DNA of 64,000 nucleotides from Skeletonema tropicum (Eukaryota; Bacillariophyta; Thalassiosirophyceae; Thalassiosirales; Thalassiosiraceae), in contig CM074127.1 in NCBI GenBank assembly GCA_037178625.1, positions 1,178,001 through 1,242,000 on the forward strand. The letters are read 5' to 3'. Each line of letters begins with the position of its first letter. Position 1 is the first letter of the stretch. The position numbers and the translations under genes were made by a program. Below, piece by piece: positions 12,275 through 24,616 of this stretch. The notes below the pieces were generated by a model. The model did no database searches, was not told the DNA's origin, and saw only the letters and a program-made list of their open reading frames with translations.

Positions 12275-13100
12275 TAGGAAGAATATGTGTTTTGATTCAT
12301 TGCTTCTTTCAAACAACAAACAAACTCTGATCAAAAACAAGTTGTAGTATGACTTTTAATTTTTTGCTACTACTACAGCATAATACATAACAAGCTTATT
12401 CTTGATTTGTTTTTAATATATTTGAATGTAAGTACCATACCAATGACTCTTCATCATTTAGTACTCATGGGATAATAATATGATCCAATAGCACTAAGTT
12501 GAGAGATGTTTATTGCACGTATTTAGATACAAGTAGATACGTGAATCTTTAATCTTTATCTTTTAATAGCATCCACTGGAAGTAGGGAGATCGAGGATAC
12601 TGGCAGGTGATACAGCTTTAAAATCACCAACAGTGAGAATTTCAATTTATGCCTCAACTCTCTTTGCGAGTTTGGCAACCAACGAATTTGTTGAAGGCGC
12701 AACTCAAGCGTTGAACGAAATTGTCAAGCTATACTTACTCCTTTTCAAGTTACAGTCATGCCATTAATTGCGTAGAGCACCTCGATACTACTTACAAGAA
12801 AGAGAGGATAAGACGGTTCCGACTTACGGGACTTGAGAGATACCCATCTTATTACAGAACACGGGAAAAGAAAAGAAAGAGAGGATCAAGTTTTTCCTTA
12901 CGTTGTGTTCAAAATGTAGGAATTAGTACAAACTCGCCGATAAGAAAAATATTTCTTCTGCAGGAGGTTTTCTCGTAATTGATGTCTACAGATCAAAAAA
13001 ATCGGCGATATGGACCTGAAACTTCACATCTTCTGTCGTCTAACCAACCTCTCATAACTTGCAACTAACAATCAAAGCATATCAAACACCAACAATCACA
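12275..13100. other. Intergenic; 3' UTR and upstream region of next gene
   Basis: A-T rich, no convincing ORF; the 85-aa ORF at 12721-12978 has no family features. Contains one copy of the recurrent GTAGGAATTAGTAC motif (12916-12929). Confidence 0.5.
12916..12929 (+). promoter_or_regulatory. Recurrent motif GTAGGAATTAGTAC, copy 1
   Basis: Lies 172 bp before the start of the silicanin-like gene. Near-identical copies occur at 51862, 53817 and 61498. Function unknown. Confidence 0.3.
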
Positions 13101-14390
13101 ATGAAGAGCATCATCGCCGCCACTACAATTGCCACCGCCGCTGCTGCCGCCAGCAAGCAAGGCCTTGAAGCCATCCAGCGTGATGGACTCTCCTCAGACT
13201 CCGCCATGGGCCGTCACCTCATCGCCAACGCTCGTAAGCTCGAAGATGGAAACGTCTACAACAACAACTACGACGATATGTCTTGGGTTGCTGGTTTCTC
13301 CATCAAGTTCTTGGGCTGCCATACCGTTACTCAGTGGGTAAAGGAAGGAGAGGATGGCAACGGCTACCAAGACGGCGGCGACAACAACAACGGTAACTAC
13401 AACAACTACAACGGAGATGCACAAAACTCTGCCATGGACCCTACCAATGGTAAGATTGAGTCCGTTGGACTTGTTCGCTTCCGTCTCTGCCCTCGCGATC
13501 ACTGCTTTGATCACTTCGGTGTTGGCTGCTCCCAGCACTACGGAGAGTATGTTGTTGCTATGTCTACCTTCCTAGAAACATACCTCGCATACGAACAGGA
13601 GATGTCTGAGGAGGGATGTGAGGCCTACCGTGAAACCTGCCTCACCAAGTGCGACCAGAGCAACAAGGCCTTGTGCTACTACAACTGCTACAAGGGATAC
13701 GGCATCAACGCTGCCTTCTGCCTCAACTACGACGGAAATGGAAACTACTATGATGGTATGTTTGATATGGATGCTGCCATTCAGTGCACCCAGTACGAAT
13801 ATGGTGAAGAGGAAGGTTACAAACACTGGCTTGGACCTCAGTGCAGTAAACAAGGAGGTGTCATCACCCTTGGCCTCTTTGATGACGAAAACTGCCAAGC
13901 CAAATCCTCCAGGACTCTTGCCTACTACCAGAAGAACTACGGAGCCTCTCTCATCCCACACACAACTGAATCCATCGTTTCCACCAACTGCATGTCCTGT
14001 TTGGCAACTAGTGAGGATAACAAAAATGAAGATGGAGCAGAGTACTACAACTACGCTGCCGATGGAAGCAAGAACTACTACGAGGCCGAGAATGTTAACA
14101 GCCTTTGCGCCACCGCCTACTTGGCCTCTGGAAAGTGCGAAAACCAAATGGATGACTCCTCCGTCTTGTACCCCGAAGAAGGTGCCTGCACTTACTTGGA
14201 AGGTGTCAAGAGATTGAAGGATGATGGTATCATCAGAGGTAACGAGAATGTCACCTCCAAGCCTGCAAGTATCGCCATTGGTTTCTTCACCGGAGCTGGC
14301 GTTCTTCTTGCTGGATACGTTGGATACCTCAAGCACAAGATCCAAAAGTCACGAGTGAACCTTGCTGGTGTCACCACATCTCTTGCATAA
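13101..14390 (+). CDS. Silicanin-like Cys-rich type I membrane protein
   Basis: 429 aa from ATG 13101. An upstream in-frame ATG at 13059 would put 14 residues before a clear signal peptide, so it is not used. Order: signal peptide (residues 1 to about 20, Ala-rich); an RKL site in NARKLEDG near residue 50; an Asn/Tyr/Gly/Asp-rich stretch around 90-120; a long luminal region with many cysteines (for example CPRDHCFDHFGVGC, CYYNCYKGYG); one transmembrane helix near 395-415; a short basic tail. Signal peptide, RXL site, Asn-rich region, Cys-rich luminal domain, single helix and short tail match the published architecture of diatom silicanin, a silica-deposition-vesicle membrane protein. The general fold also occurs in other uncharacterised diatom surface proteins, so the assignment is tentative. 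Synonymous codons look strongly biased (AAC, AAG, GGA, TCC), as in highly expressed genes. Confidence 0.7.
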   Translation: MKSIIAATTIATAAAAASKQGLEAIQRDGLSSDSAMGRHLIANARKLEDGNVYNNNYDDMSWVAGFSIKFLGCHTVTQWVKEGEDGNGYQDGGDNNNGNYNNYNGDAQNSAMDPTNGKIESVGLVRFRLCPRDHCFDHFGVGCSQHYGEYVVAMSTFLETYLAYEQEMSEEGCEAYRETCLTKCDQSNKALCYYNCYKGYGINAAFCLNYDGNGNYYDGMFDMDAAIQCTQYEYGEEEGYKHWLGPQCSKQGGVITLGLFDDENCQAKSSRTLAYYQKNYGASLIPHTTESIVSTNCMSCLATSEDNKNEDGAEYYNYAADGSKNYYEAENVNSLCATAYLASGKCENQMDDSSVLYPEEGACTYLEGVKRLKDDGIIRGNENVTSKPASIAIGFFTGAGVLLAGYVGYLKHKIQKSRVNLAGVTTSLA

Positions 14391-14797
14391 GCAAGTGCAC
14401 GTGTTTGCAGAAGTAAGCAGGTCAAATTTTGTATAGTTGGTTAGACGAAGAGAGCGATTTCCATGGTGGGTCAACCATGAAGAATTATTATATGTCAAAT
14501 GTAGTTAAAGTAGAAACAATTTCGACAACACGCACGCTCTAACTGTGTTGACTGACAATATATCAGCTACATACAACCTGACTTTGCACGTTCGACAAGA
14601 CAAGAAAAGAGAACGGTGTTTCTCCCTTGCCTCATCACTCATCAAAGCTCCAGAAAGATTTTTTCTGGCAATTCCTGGCATTTCGTTCCACCTCGTTTCA
14701 TCGCATCATCATTCGTTTCAAATAATTGCTGTTGCCTCGGCCTACTATACCGTCGTTGTTCATCTATCCATCTCCACAAAAAGCCAGTGCCCAACAT
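14391..14797. other. Intergenic between two plus-strand genes
   Basis: 3' end of the silicanin-like gene and 5' region of the BAR/PH gene; nothing else recognised. Confidence 0.5.
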
Positions 14798-16610
14798 ATG
14801 AGTGGAAACAACGCAGACGAAACGGCACCGCCTCCAGCCGCCGATGATGATGTAACTGCTGCAGTCGAGAATCTGGACATATCGCCCAGCGGTAGCAAAG
14901 ATTTTCCCAATCAGCCAATTCTCGCCGAGATGCACCAAAAAAGAAGTGAAACCCACTCAAAGTTACGTGCCTATGAAGCCAAGCGTCGAACGGCCTATGA
15001 GTCCAAACTTCAATCTTCTTCTTTGTACTGGCGAGCTTTCCGGACATTGATGCATGACAGTCTATTGGAGACCCAAAAGGCGGACGCATTGTTGAGAGGG
15101 TGGACACACGCTTCGGAGATTTATGAAATGAATATGAGAAGTGTTGGAGAGTGGTGCATTGATGAAAAGGGCGTGCCGGTGACGGATGCCAAGAAGAAGA
15201 AGAAAATTTTTGATGCACAAGAAGCTAGCGCTGCTGTGGGGGGGATTGGTGGGGGGGATGGTGCAAAGACCTTTTTGGCAGCAGCTGGGTATACCACTGA
15301 GGAGAAATGTGGATCAATGATTAAAAGCTTGTCAAATTCTGCTTCGAATGTGGCGAACCAATACAGTGATATGATCAAAACCATGAATGGTGAAGTTTTG
15401 CCTGAGTTGTCTTCGTGAGTATACACAATTTTGCTTCAATGAATGAACATACACGTAATTCTCATTCTCTTCCTATCTGACATTTTTCATTGTGACATGT
15501 ATTCCGCTCGTCAATCATTGTAGCCTCCTTGATCAATTAAAGAATGAGGTGGTAGTAATGGAAAAATTAGGTGACTCCATCATGCATGAATTGGAAATGG
15601 CCGAAGAAGAAGTCCGTTCCGCATGGTTGTCATACTACAACAAAGCAATGGATTTTTGTGGATCGTCACCATCAGATATCAAAATCAAACAGGCTGGGGC
15701 CAGAGTTGGCGCACCTGTGGATCCCAATGCAGTTGTGCTTGGTTGCACAGATGTTTGGGTGGACGAAATGCGTTATCGAATGGCAGTGGCATTTCTATCA
15801 TCCATCTGGGAGAAATGTTCGGCGGAGCTTTCGAAATTGTTTCTATCAATGAAGGATGCTGAGTGCAATCGTAGGAATAGGATCAAGGAGCTTTTGATCA
15901 AAGCAACTCAGAGACAAGAGCGGTTGTGGCTAGGTCTTCCGGGAGCTGTTAACCCCATTTTGAAAGACCTCATCGAGTGGCCAATGGAGCGAAAGGTAGT
16001 TGAGGACGATGTCCAATCATCGATCCGCGCTAGGGCACAGTCGATCCAAAGAGACGAGGCTGAACATAAGAAAGCTGATGATTCAACAGTCAAAGCTGCT
16101 GGGTTGACTGGAGTGAATCTGAAAGATGGCAACTTCGAATTGTCCTCTCCACTTGTGAGTGACTTAATGTCGAGAGCTAAAGTGATTGAAAAGCGTGGTA
16201 CAGGTTTGATGAGTACGTGGAAAGTCACGTTGGCAATTGTCACAGAAGACTCTTTCCTTCAGCTATTTGATTTGCCATCATCTTGCAAGTTGCATCCTGG
16301 ATCTGCACCCGAAGTAGCATTCCAGAACCTTATTCCTCCCGTTGTTGTACCTAGTTTGGAAGGAATAAAGGGAGGTGTGAAGATTCCATCAGCGAAGACT
16401 TGGTTTGACAATTTGGCACCAACCGAATCATTTGTTTTGTCCAACTGTACAGTTTCAATCAAAGATGCGGCAGCGAAGGATCCGAATACATTTGAACTTG
16501 TTGAAGCACTGTCGGGAAAAATGATGGCAAGGACCAGAAAAATGCAATTTCGAGCAGTTACTCGAGAAGAGGCAATGGACTTTGTGGAAGCCCTGAAGAA
16601 ATCAAAATAA
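14798..16610 (+). CDS. BAR/F-BAR-like coiled-coil protein with C-terminal PH domain
   Basis: Two exons, 14798-15414 and 15524-16610, join in phase 2 over a 109-nt intron (GTGAGT...TTGTAG), giving 567 aa. ATG 14798 (MSGNNADE) is preferred to the in-frame ATG at 14726, whose extension looks untranslated. Residues ~45-330 are helical and heptad-like, interrupted by a Gly-rich loop, with YWRAFRTLMHDSLLET and a long second-exon helix, as in BAR/F-BAR membrane-bending dimers. The last ~130 residues look like a PH domain: STWKVTLAIVTEDSFLQLFD, FVLSNCTVSI, ending in FRAVTREEAMDFVEALKK. Such proteins bind phosphoinositide membranes in endocytosis or trafficking. Fold-level assignment by eye; no specific orthologue recognised. 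Confidence 0.75.
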
Positions 16611-16750
16611 AGAATTTTGTTGTATTGAAACTTATTATGAGGTAATGAAATTTTCTTAATGCAAGACACTAAGCTGGTGCTGAGGACTGAGGAGCCTGAC
16701 CCAAATTGTTGGATGGACCTCATCAGTCACCTGAGTCGTACCTTGCTGGC

Positions 16751-17042
16751 TGGTATTGTATGTGTATGCCTGGTATTCGCTGCCAAAGCTCACATATTAC
16801 AGCGTTATAGATTAGATACTTAATGGCAGAGATAAATAGCTTGGTAGCACTCTTGAGTAGCAGTGGCAGGAGCCCATTGTAGCTCGTGGCATGGCTGGTA
16901 TGCACTTTGTGTATGTGGTGGTATTCGTAAGTATTCTGCCATAAACCCTCCCGAAGCTCACATCATATGACAGCGTTATAGTTTATAAATAATGGCAGAT
17001 ACTAAATGGCTTGAGTAGCAGTGGTACAATAGTGGCAAGAAA
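16751..17042. repeat. Two-copy direct repeat (~120-145 bp) in intergenic DNA
   Basis: Copies at about 16751-16873 and 16897-17042 share, in order, ggtattcg, aagctcacat, acagcgttatag, aatggcaga and ttgagtagcagtgg. The region 16611-17169 holds nothing else recognisable and lies between the BAR/PH gene and the LRR relic. Confidence 0.65.
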
Positions 17043-17169
17043 TTGCTTGAGTGATCGTTATTCACTACTGAATGACATTGTTGGAATGAGTGTCTATTCA
17101 TCACAATATCTTGAGGCACAAAACGCTGGAGGTTAGGCGCAACGTCCGCATCCAAAAAGCGGCGATGCT

Positions 17170-17636
17170 CTACTTTGTATTCAATAATTTTGTCTCAAGG
17201 ACTGATCTAATCCAATCTCGTATTGTCTTGGCCTTTTCTCCAAAGTCCTCCTCCTCCTCATCCCCATCACCATAGTAGCCAACATCTGCAGCGGGAAGAA
17301 TCTGATTGATTACATCGATTTCCTCGTACATTTCATTTCTCCAGTCCTCCAAACAGTGATTGTTTCAATTAAAAGCACTCCCTCAACGAGATCTACGCGA
17401 TTCAAATTATTACACCCTTGAAATGTATCATCATCAGTGATAATGCGATATTTCAATCGGATGGTGATCCGTGAAAGAGAGGTGCACTTCAAGAATGCAA
17501 ACTACTCAAATATTTCCAGCTTGCTCCCAACTTTCGCAACCATAAAGGCCTCACAGCAACCAAATGCACCGGCCTAAACGATCAAAGATGATGGCAGATT
17601 GATACTCTTCAAATCAGTACAGCTATCAAACGCCAC
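17170..17636 (-). pseudogene. BspA-type (LRR_5) leucine-rich-repeat gene fragment
   Basis: Read on the minus strand from 17636, one frame gives successive LRR_5 units: AFDSCTDLKSINLPSSL, AFGCCEAF, FAFLKCTSLSRITI and TFQGCNNLNRVDLVEG. It is broken by in-frame TAG codons at 17574-17576 and 17502-17504. Near 17350 the frame changes, and EDWRNEMYEEIDVINQILP, the usual C-terminal segment of these diatom proteins, continues to a stop at 17170. Two stops plus a frameshift, and no upstream part, mark it as a relic. The satellite array starts immediately at its upstream edge, so the 5' part was lost or displaced there. BspA-like LRR proteins form very large families in some diatoms; their function is unknown. 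Confidence 0.8.
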
Positions 17637-20600
17637 TGTAGCTGATATGAGAGGTCAAAGACAGGCTCAGGCTGGCCGGCAGCACCACAATGAATCAAAT
17701 CGTATCAATCGTCGTCAATACGCGCATGAGCCGCTTCTAGTGGCCCATTATAGTCGTGGCAATACTATACAAGCACATTAGCACTGCACAGACAATCAGC
17801 GTACGTAGAAGCGACGCTACAGTGTCGTAGCTGATATGAGAGGTCCAGGACAGGCTCAGGCTGGCCGGCAGCACCACAATGAACCAAATCGTATCAATCG
17901 TCGTCAATACGCGCATGAGCAGCTTCTAGTGGCCCATTATAGTCGGTGGCGATACTATGCAAGCACATTAACACTGCGCAGACAATCAGCGTACGTAGAA
18001 GCGACGCTACAGTGTCGTAGCTGATATGAGAGGTCCAGGACAGGCTCAGGCTGGCCGGCAGCACCACAATGAATCAAATCGTATCAATCGTCGTCTAGTG
18101 GCCCATTATAGTCGGTGGCGATACTATGCAAGCACATTAGCACTGCGCAGACAATCAGCGTACGTAGAAGCGACGCTACAGTGTCGTAGCTGATATGAGA
18201 GGTCCAGGACAGGCTCAGGCTGGCCGGCAGCACCACAATGAACCAAATCGTATCAATCGTCGTCAATACGCGCATGAGCCGCTTCTAGTGGCCCATTATA
18301 GTCGGTGGCGATACTATGCAAGCACATTAGCACTGCGCAGACAATCAGCGTACGTAGAAGCGATGCTACAGTGTCGTAGCTGATATGAGAGGTCCAGGAC
18401 AGGCTCAGGCTGGCCGGCAGCACCACAATGAACCAAATCGTATCAATCGTCGTCAATACGCGCATGAGCCGCTTCTAGTGGCCCATTATAGTCGGTGGCG
18501 ATACTATGCAAGCACATTAGCACTGCGCAGACAATCAGCGTACGTAGAAGCGACGCTACAGTGTCGTAGCTGATATGAGAGGTCCAGGACAGGCTCAGGC
18601 TGGCCGGCAGCACAACGACGAACCAAATCGTATCAATCGTCGTCAATACGCGCATGAGCCGCTTCTAGTGGCCCATTATAGTCGGTGGCGATACTATGCA
18701 AGCACATTAGCACAGCGTAGACTGATGGAGTACGCAAAAGCGTTGTACAGTGTCGTAGCTGATATGAGAGGTCCAGGACAGGCTCAGGCTGGCCGGCAGC
18801 ACCACAATGAACCAAATCGTATCAATCGTCGTCAATACGCGCATGAGCCGCTTCTAGTGGCCCATTATAGTCGGTGGCGATACTATGCAAGCACATTAGC
18901 ACTGCGCAGTCAATCAGCGTACGTAGAAGCGATGCTACAGTGTCATGGCTGATATGAGAGGTCCAGGACAGGCTCAGGCTGGCCGGCGGCACAACGACGA
19001 ACCAAATCGTATCAATCGTCGTCAATACGCGCATGAGCCGCTTCTAGTGGCCCATTATAGTCGGTGGCGATACTATGCAAGCACATTAGCACTGCGCAGA
19101 CAATCAGCGTACGTAGAAGCGATGCTACAGTGTCGTAGCTGATATGAGAGGTCCAGGACAGGCTCAGGCTGGCCGGCAGCACCACAATGAACCAAATCGT
19201 ATCAATCGTCGTCAATACGCGCATGAGCCGCTTCTAGTGGCCCATTATAGTCGGTGGCGATACTATGCAAGCACATTAGCACAGCGTAGAATGATGGAGT
19301 ACGCAAAAGCGTTGTACAGTGTCGTAGCTGATATGAGAGGTCCAGGACAGGCTCAGGCTGGCCGGCAGCACCACAATGAACCAAATCGTATCAATCGTCG
19401 TCAATACGCGCATGAGCCGCTTCTAGTGGCCCATTATAGTCGGTGGCGATACTATGCAAGCACATTAGCACTGCGCAGACAATCAGCGTACGTAGAAGCG
19501 ATGGTACAGTGTCGTAGCTGATATGAGAGGTCCAGGACAGGCTCAGGCTGGCCAGCGGCACAACGACGAACCAAATCGTATCAATCGTCGTCAATACGCG
19601 CATGGGCCGCTTCTAGTGGCCCATTATAGTCGGTGGCGATACTATGCAAGCACATTAGCACTGCGCAGACAATCAGCGTACGTAAAAGCGATGCTACAGT
19701 GTCGTAGCTGATATGAGAGGTCCAGGACAGGCTCAGGCTCAGGCTGGCCGGCAGCACCACAATGAACCAAATCGTATCAATCGTCGTCAATACGCGCATG
19801 AGCCGCTTCTAGTGGCCCATTATAGTCGGTGGCGATACTATGCAAGCACATTAGCACAGCGTAGACTGATGGAGTACGCAAAAGCGTTGTACAGTGTCGT
19901 AGCTGATATGAGAGGTCCAGGACAGGCTCAGGCTGGCCGGCAGCACCACAATGAACCAAATCGTATCAATCGTCGTCAATACGCGCATGAGCCGCTTCTA
20001 GTGGCCCATTATAGTCGGTGGCGATACTATGCAAGCACATTAGCACTGCGCAGTCAATCAGCGTACGTAGAAGCGATGCTACAGTGTCATGGCTGATATG
20101 AGAGGTCCAGGACAGGCTCAGGCTGGCCGGCGGCACAACGACGAACCAAATCGTATCAATCGTCGTCAATACGCGCATGAGCCGCTTCTAGTGGCCCATT
20201 ATAGTCGGTGGCGATACTATGCAAGCACATTAGCACTGCGCAGACAATCAGCGTACGTAAAAGCGATGCTACAGTGTCGTAGCTGATATGAGAGGTCCAG
20301 GACAGGCTCAGGCTGGCCGGCAGCACCACAATGAACCAAATCGTATCAATCGTCGTCAATACGCGCATGAGCCGCTTCTAGTGGCCCATTATAGTCGGTG
20401 GCGATACTATGCAAGCACATTAGCACAGCGTAGACTGATGGAGTACGCAAAAGCGTTGTACAGTGTCGTAGCTGATATGAGAGGTCCAGGACAGGCTCAG
20501 GCTGGCCGGCAGCACCACAATGAACCAAATCGTATCAATCGTCGTCAATACGCGCATGAGCCGCTTCTAGTGGCCCATTATAGTCGGTGGCGATACTATG

Positions 20601-23600
20601 CAAGCACATTAGCACTGCGCAGTCAATCAGCGTACGTAGAAGCGATGCTACAGTGTCATGGCTGATATGAGAGGTCCAGGACAGGCTCAGGCTGGCCGGC
20701 GGCACAACGACGAACCAAATCGTATCAATCGTCGTCAATACGCGCATGGGCCGCTTCTAGTGGCCCATTATAGTCGGTGGCGATACTATGCAAGCACATT
20801 AGCACTGCGCAGACAATCAGCGTACGTAGAAGCGATGGTACAGTGTCGTAGCTGATATGAGAGGTCCAGGACAGGCTCAGGCTGGCCAGCGGCACAACGA
20901 CGAACCAAATCGTATCAATCGTCGTCAATACGCGCATGGGCCGCTTCTAGTGGCCCATTATAGTCGGTGGCGATACTATGCAAGCACATTAGCACTGCGC
21001 AGACAATCAGCGTACGTAAAAGCGATGCTACAGTGTCGTAGCTGATATGAGAGGTCCAGGACAGGCTCAGGCTGGCCGGCAGCACCACAATGAACCAAAT
21101 CGTATCAATCGTCGTCAATACGCGCATGAGCCGCTTCTAGTGGCCCATTATAGTCGGTGGCGATACTATGCAAGCACATTAGCACAGCGTAGACTGATGG
21201 AGTACGCAAAAGCGTTGTACAGTGTCGTAGCTGATATGAGAGGTCCAGGACAGGCTCAGGCTGGCCGGCAGCACCACAATGAACCAAATCGTATCAATCG
21301 TCGTCAATACGCGCATGAGCCGCTTCTAGTGGCCCATTATAGTCGGTGGCGATACTATGCAAGCACATTAGCACTGCGCAGACAATCAGCGTACGTAGAA
21401 GCGACGCTACAGTGTCGTAGCTGATATGAGAGGTCCAGGACAGGCTCAGGCTGGCCGGCAGCACAACGACGAACCAAATCGTATCAATCGTCGTCAATAC
21501 GCGCATGAGCCGCTTCTAGTGGCCCATTATAGTCGGTGGCGATACTATGCAAGCACATTAGCACAGCGTAGACTGATGGAGTACGCAAAAGCGTTGTACA
21601 GTGTCGTAGCTGATATGAGAGGTCCAGGACAGGCTCAGGCTGGCCGGCAGCACCACAATGAACCAAATCGTATCAATCGTCGTCAATACGCGCATGAGCC
21701 GCTTCTAGTGGCTCATTATAGTCGGTGGCGATACTATACAAGCACATTAGCACTGCGCAGACAATCAGCGTACGTAGAAGCGACGCTACAGTGTCGTAGC
21801 TGATATGAGAGGTCCAGGACAGGCTCAGGCTGGCCGGCAGCACAACAACGAACCAAATCGTATCAATCGTCGTCAATACGCGCATGAGCCGCTTCTAGTG
21901 GCCCATTATAGTTGGTGGCGATACTATACAAGCACATTAGCACTGCGCAGTCAATCAGCGTACGTAGAAGCGATGCTACAGTGTCGTAGCTGATATGAGA
22001 GGTCCAGGACAGGCTCAGGCTGGCCGGCAGCACAACAACGAACCAAATCGTATCAATCGTCGTCAATACGCGCATGAGCCGCTTCTAGTGGCCCATTATA
22101 GTCGGTGGCGATACTATGCAAGCACATTAGCACTGCGCAGACAATCAGCGTACGTACAAGCGACGCTACAGTGTCGTAGCTGATATGAGAGGTCCAGGAC
22201 AGGCTCAGGCTGGCCGGCAGCACCACAATGAACCAAATCGTATCAATCGTCGTCAATACGCGCATGAGCCGCTTCTAGTGGCCCATTATAGTCGGTGGCG
22301 ATACTATGCAAGCACATTAGCACTGCGCAGACAATCAGCGTACGTAGAAGCGATGCTACAGTGTCGTAGCTGATATGAGAGGTCCAGGACAGGCTCAGGC
22401 TCAGGCTGGCCGGCAGCACCACAATGAACCAAATCGTATCAATCGTCGTCAATACGCGCATGAGCCGCTTCTAGTGGCCCATTATAGTCGGTGGCGATAC
22501 TATGCAAGCACATTAGCACTGCGCAGACAATCAGCGTACTTAAAAGCGATGCTACAGTGTCGTAGCTGATATGAGAGGTCCAGGACAGGCTCAGGCTCAG
22601 GCTGGCCGGCAGCACCACAATGAACCAAATCGTATCAATCGTCGTCAATACGCGCATGAGCCGCTTCTAGTGGCCCATTATAGTTGGTGGCTATACTATG
22701 CAAGCACATTAGCACTGCGCAGACAATCAGCGTACGTAGAAGCGACGCTACAGTGTCGTAGCTGATATGAGAGGTCCAGACAGGCTCAGGCTGGCCGGCA
22801 GTACGAATTAAATCAAATCGTATCAATCGTCGTCAATACGCTCATGAGCCGCTTCTAGTGGCCCATTATAGTTGGTGGCGATACTATGCAAGCACATTAG
22901 CACTGCGCAGACAATCAGCGCACGTAGAAGCGACGCTACAGTGTCGTAGCTGATATGAGAGGTCCAGGACAGGCTCAGGCTGGCCGGCAGCACCACAATG
23001 AACCAAATCGTATCAATCGTCGTCAATACGCGCATGAGCAGCTTCTAGAGTGGCCCATTATAGTTAATGGCGATACTATGCAAGCACATTAGCACTGCGC
23101 AGACAATCAACGTACGTAGAAGCGATGCTACAGTGTCGTAGCTGATATGAGAGGTCCAGGACAGGCTCAGGCTGGCCGGCAGTACGAATTAAATCAAATC
23201 GTATCAATCGTCGTCAATACGCGCATGAGCCGCTTCTAGTGGCCCATTATAGTTGGTGGCGATACTATGCAAGCACATTAGCACTGCGCAGACAATCAGC
23301 GCACGTAGAAGCGATGCTACAGTGTCGTAGCTGATATGAGAGGTCCAGGACAGGCTCAGGCTGGCCGGCAGCACCACAATGAACCAAATCGTATCAATCG
23401 TCGTCAATACGCGCATGAGCCGCTTCTAGTGGCCCATTATAGTCGGTGGCGATACTATGCAAGCACATTAGCACTGCTCAGACAATCAGCGTACTTAGAA
23501 GCGATGCTACAGTGTCGTAGCTGATATGAGAGGTCCAGGACAGGCTCAGGCTCAGGCTGGCCGGCAGCACCACAATGAACCAAATCGTATCAATCGTCGT

Positions 23601-23880
23601 CAATACCCTCATGAGCCGCTTCTAGTGGCCCATTATAGTCGGTGGCGATACTATGCAAGCACATTAGCACTGCGCAGACAATCAGCGTACTTAAAAGCGA
23701 TGCTACAGTGTCGTAGCTGATATGAGAGGTCCAGGACAGGCTCAGGCTCAGGCTGGCCGGCAGCACCACAATGAACCAAATCGTATCAACCGTCGTCAAT
23801 ACGCGCATGAGCCGCTTCTAGTGGCCCATTATAGTTGGTGGCGATACTATACAAGCACATTAGCACTGCGCAGACAATCA
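17637..23880. repeat. Satellite array 2: ~33 head-to-tail units of ~190 bp with higher-order structure
   Basis: Landmarks gatatgagaggtccaggaca, gtcaatacgcgcatgagc and ctatgcaagcacattagca recur every ~190 bp. Two unit types differ after gcaagcacattagca: type A (ctgcgcagacaatcagcgta) is 190 bp; type B (cagcgtagactgatggagta) is 189 bp. Type B units start at 18575, 19144, 19713, 20288, 21047 and 21426, so a B-A-A trimer of 569 bp repeats through the centre (575 once, from a duplicated caggct), followed by a tetramer and a dimer. Flanking units (17.6-18.2 and 22.8-23.9 kb) are more diverged; one near 18094 lacks about 20 bp. Every unit shows 60-70-codon ORFs on both strands, but the 190-bp period breaks frame, so coding is unlikely. 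The array stops abruptly at 23880. Confidence 0.95.
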
Positions 23881-24616
23881 TTTTTTTGTTCTCGGCCTCC
23901 ATGATATGGGATTACGGCGATATTTTTTCGAGGAGAATGTAAGCAAGTGCTGAGTCCTGAGTCTTTTAAACAACAACAGTTGTTGTTGTTTGCTTATTCG
24001 CTTATTGTGGCAGCTTTCTACATGATGACCTCAGGCGTTGGGTTTTCTGTTCAGTATGTGAGAGCGAATCAATAAGTATGGTGTAGTATGAACATTGTAA
24101 AATAGGCGACTGGCGAGCGGAAATTCAATGAGTGATCGTTCCCGCAATAATTTTCATGCAGTCGCATACAGCAAATCAAACCTACCAAACGGTTTATATT
24201 TTTGCATGCTGTTTTGATCACGGGATCAAGGTAGATAATGGAATAACTCCAACTATCTTTTGTGCTCGTAGAGAAGGAGACCGTTATTGATAGAGTAAGT
24301 TCAGTAATGCAGGATAATACTCTGCAATTTTTAAGGGAGGGGGTCTTTGGATTTTCGCGCTGCAGTCGAGATGTTTTTTTTAATAATTTTGCGAGTGAGG
24401 AAATGACTTCGCCTGGAATCATCGTTAGGAGGGCTCTTTTGTAGTGACAATGACATACTTATAGCTTCCTTCAGGAGGCATGCTCGTCTATCTAATTCTT
24501 CTGCAGTCAGTTCTTTGCTTCTGTACCGCTGCTAATACAATTTTAGTTTGATCTGTCTCACTAATTTTTTTGTTTCTGTCCTCTTCCAGCAACGCAAACA
24601 TTAAAAAAGAATAAAA
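23881..24616. other. Intergenic, no gene seen
   Basis: Unique sequence between the array edge and the SUMO-like/BTB gene. A minus ORF at 24069-24422 has no family features and is not supported. Confidence 0.45.

Noticed and set aside
17637..23880. CRISPR-like array
   Set aside because: Whole ~190-bp units repeat without unique spacers, in a eukaryotic genome, with no cas genes.
17637..23880. Centromere call
   Set aside because: Higher-order satellite structure is suggestive, but known diatom centromeres are marked by low GC, and this array is of ordinary GC next to active-looking genes. No evidence either way.
17836..23904. Dozens of 60-125-aa ORFs in the satellite array on both strands (MRGPGQAQAG... 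and MRVLTTIDTI... families)
   Set aside because: They recur once per unit because the unit is repeated; the 190-bp period changes frame every unit, and only the 189-bp type allows read-through. No coding signature independent of the repeat.
24069..24422. 117-aa minus ORF in the gap after the array
   Set aside because: No start context, domain or leader; average length expected by chance in this base composition.
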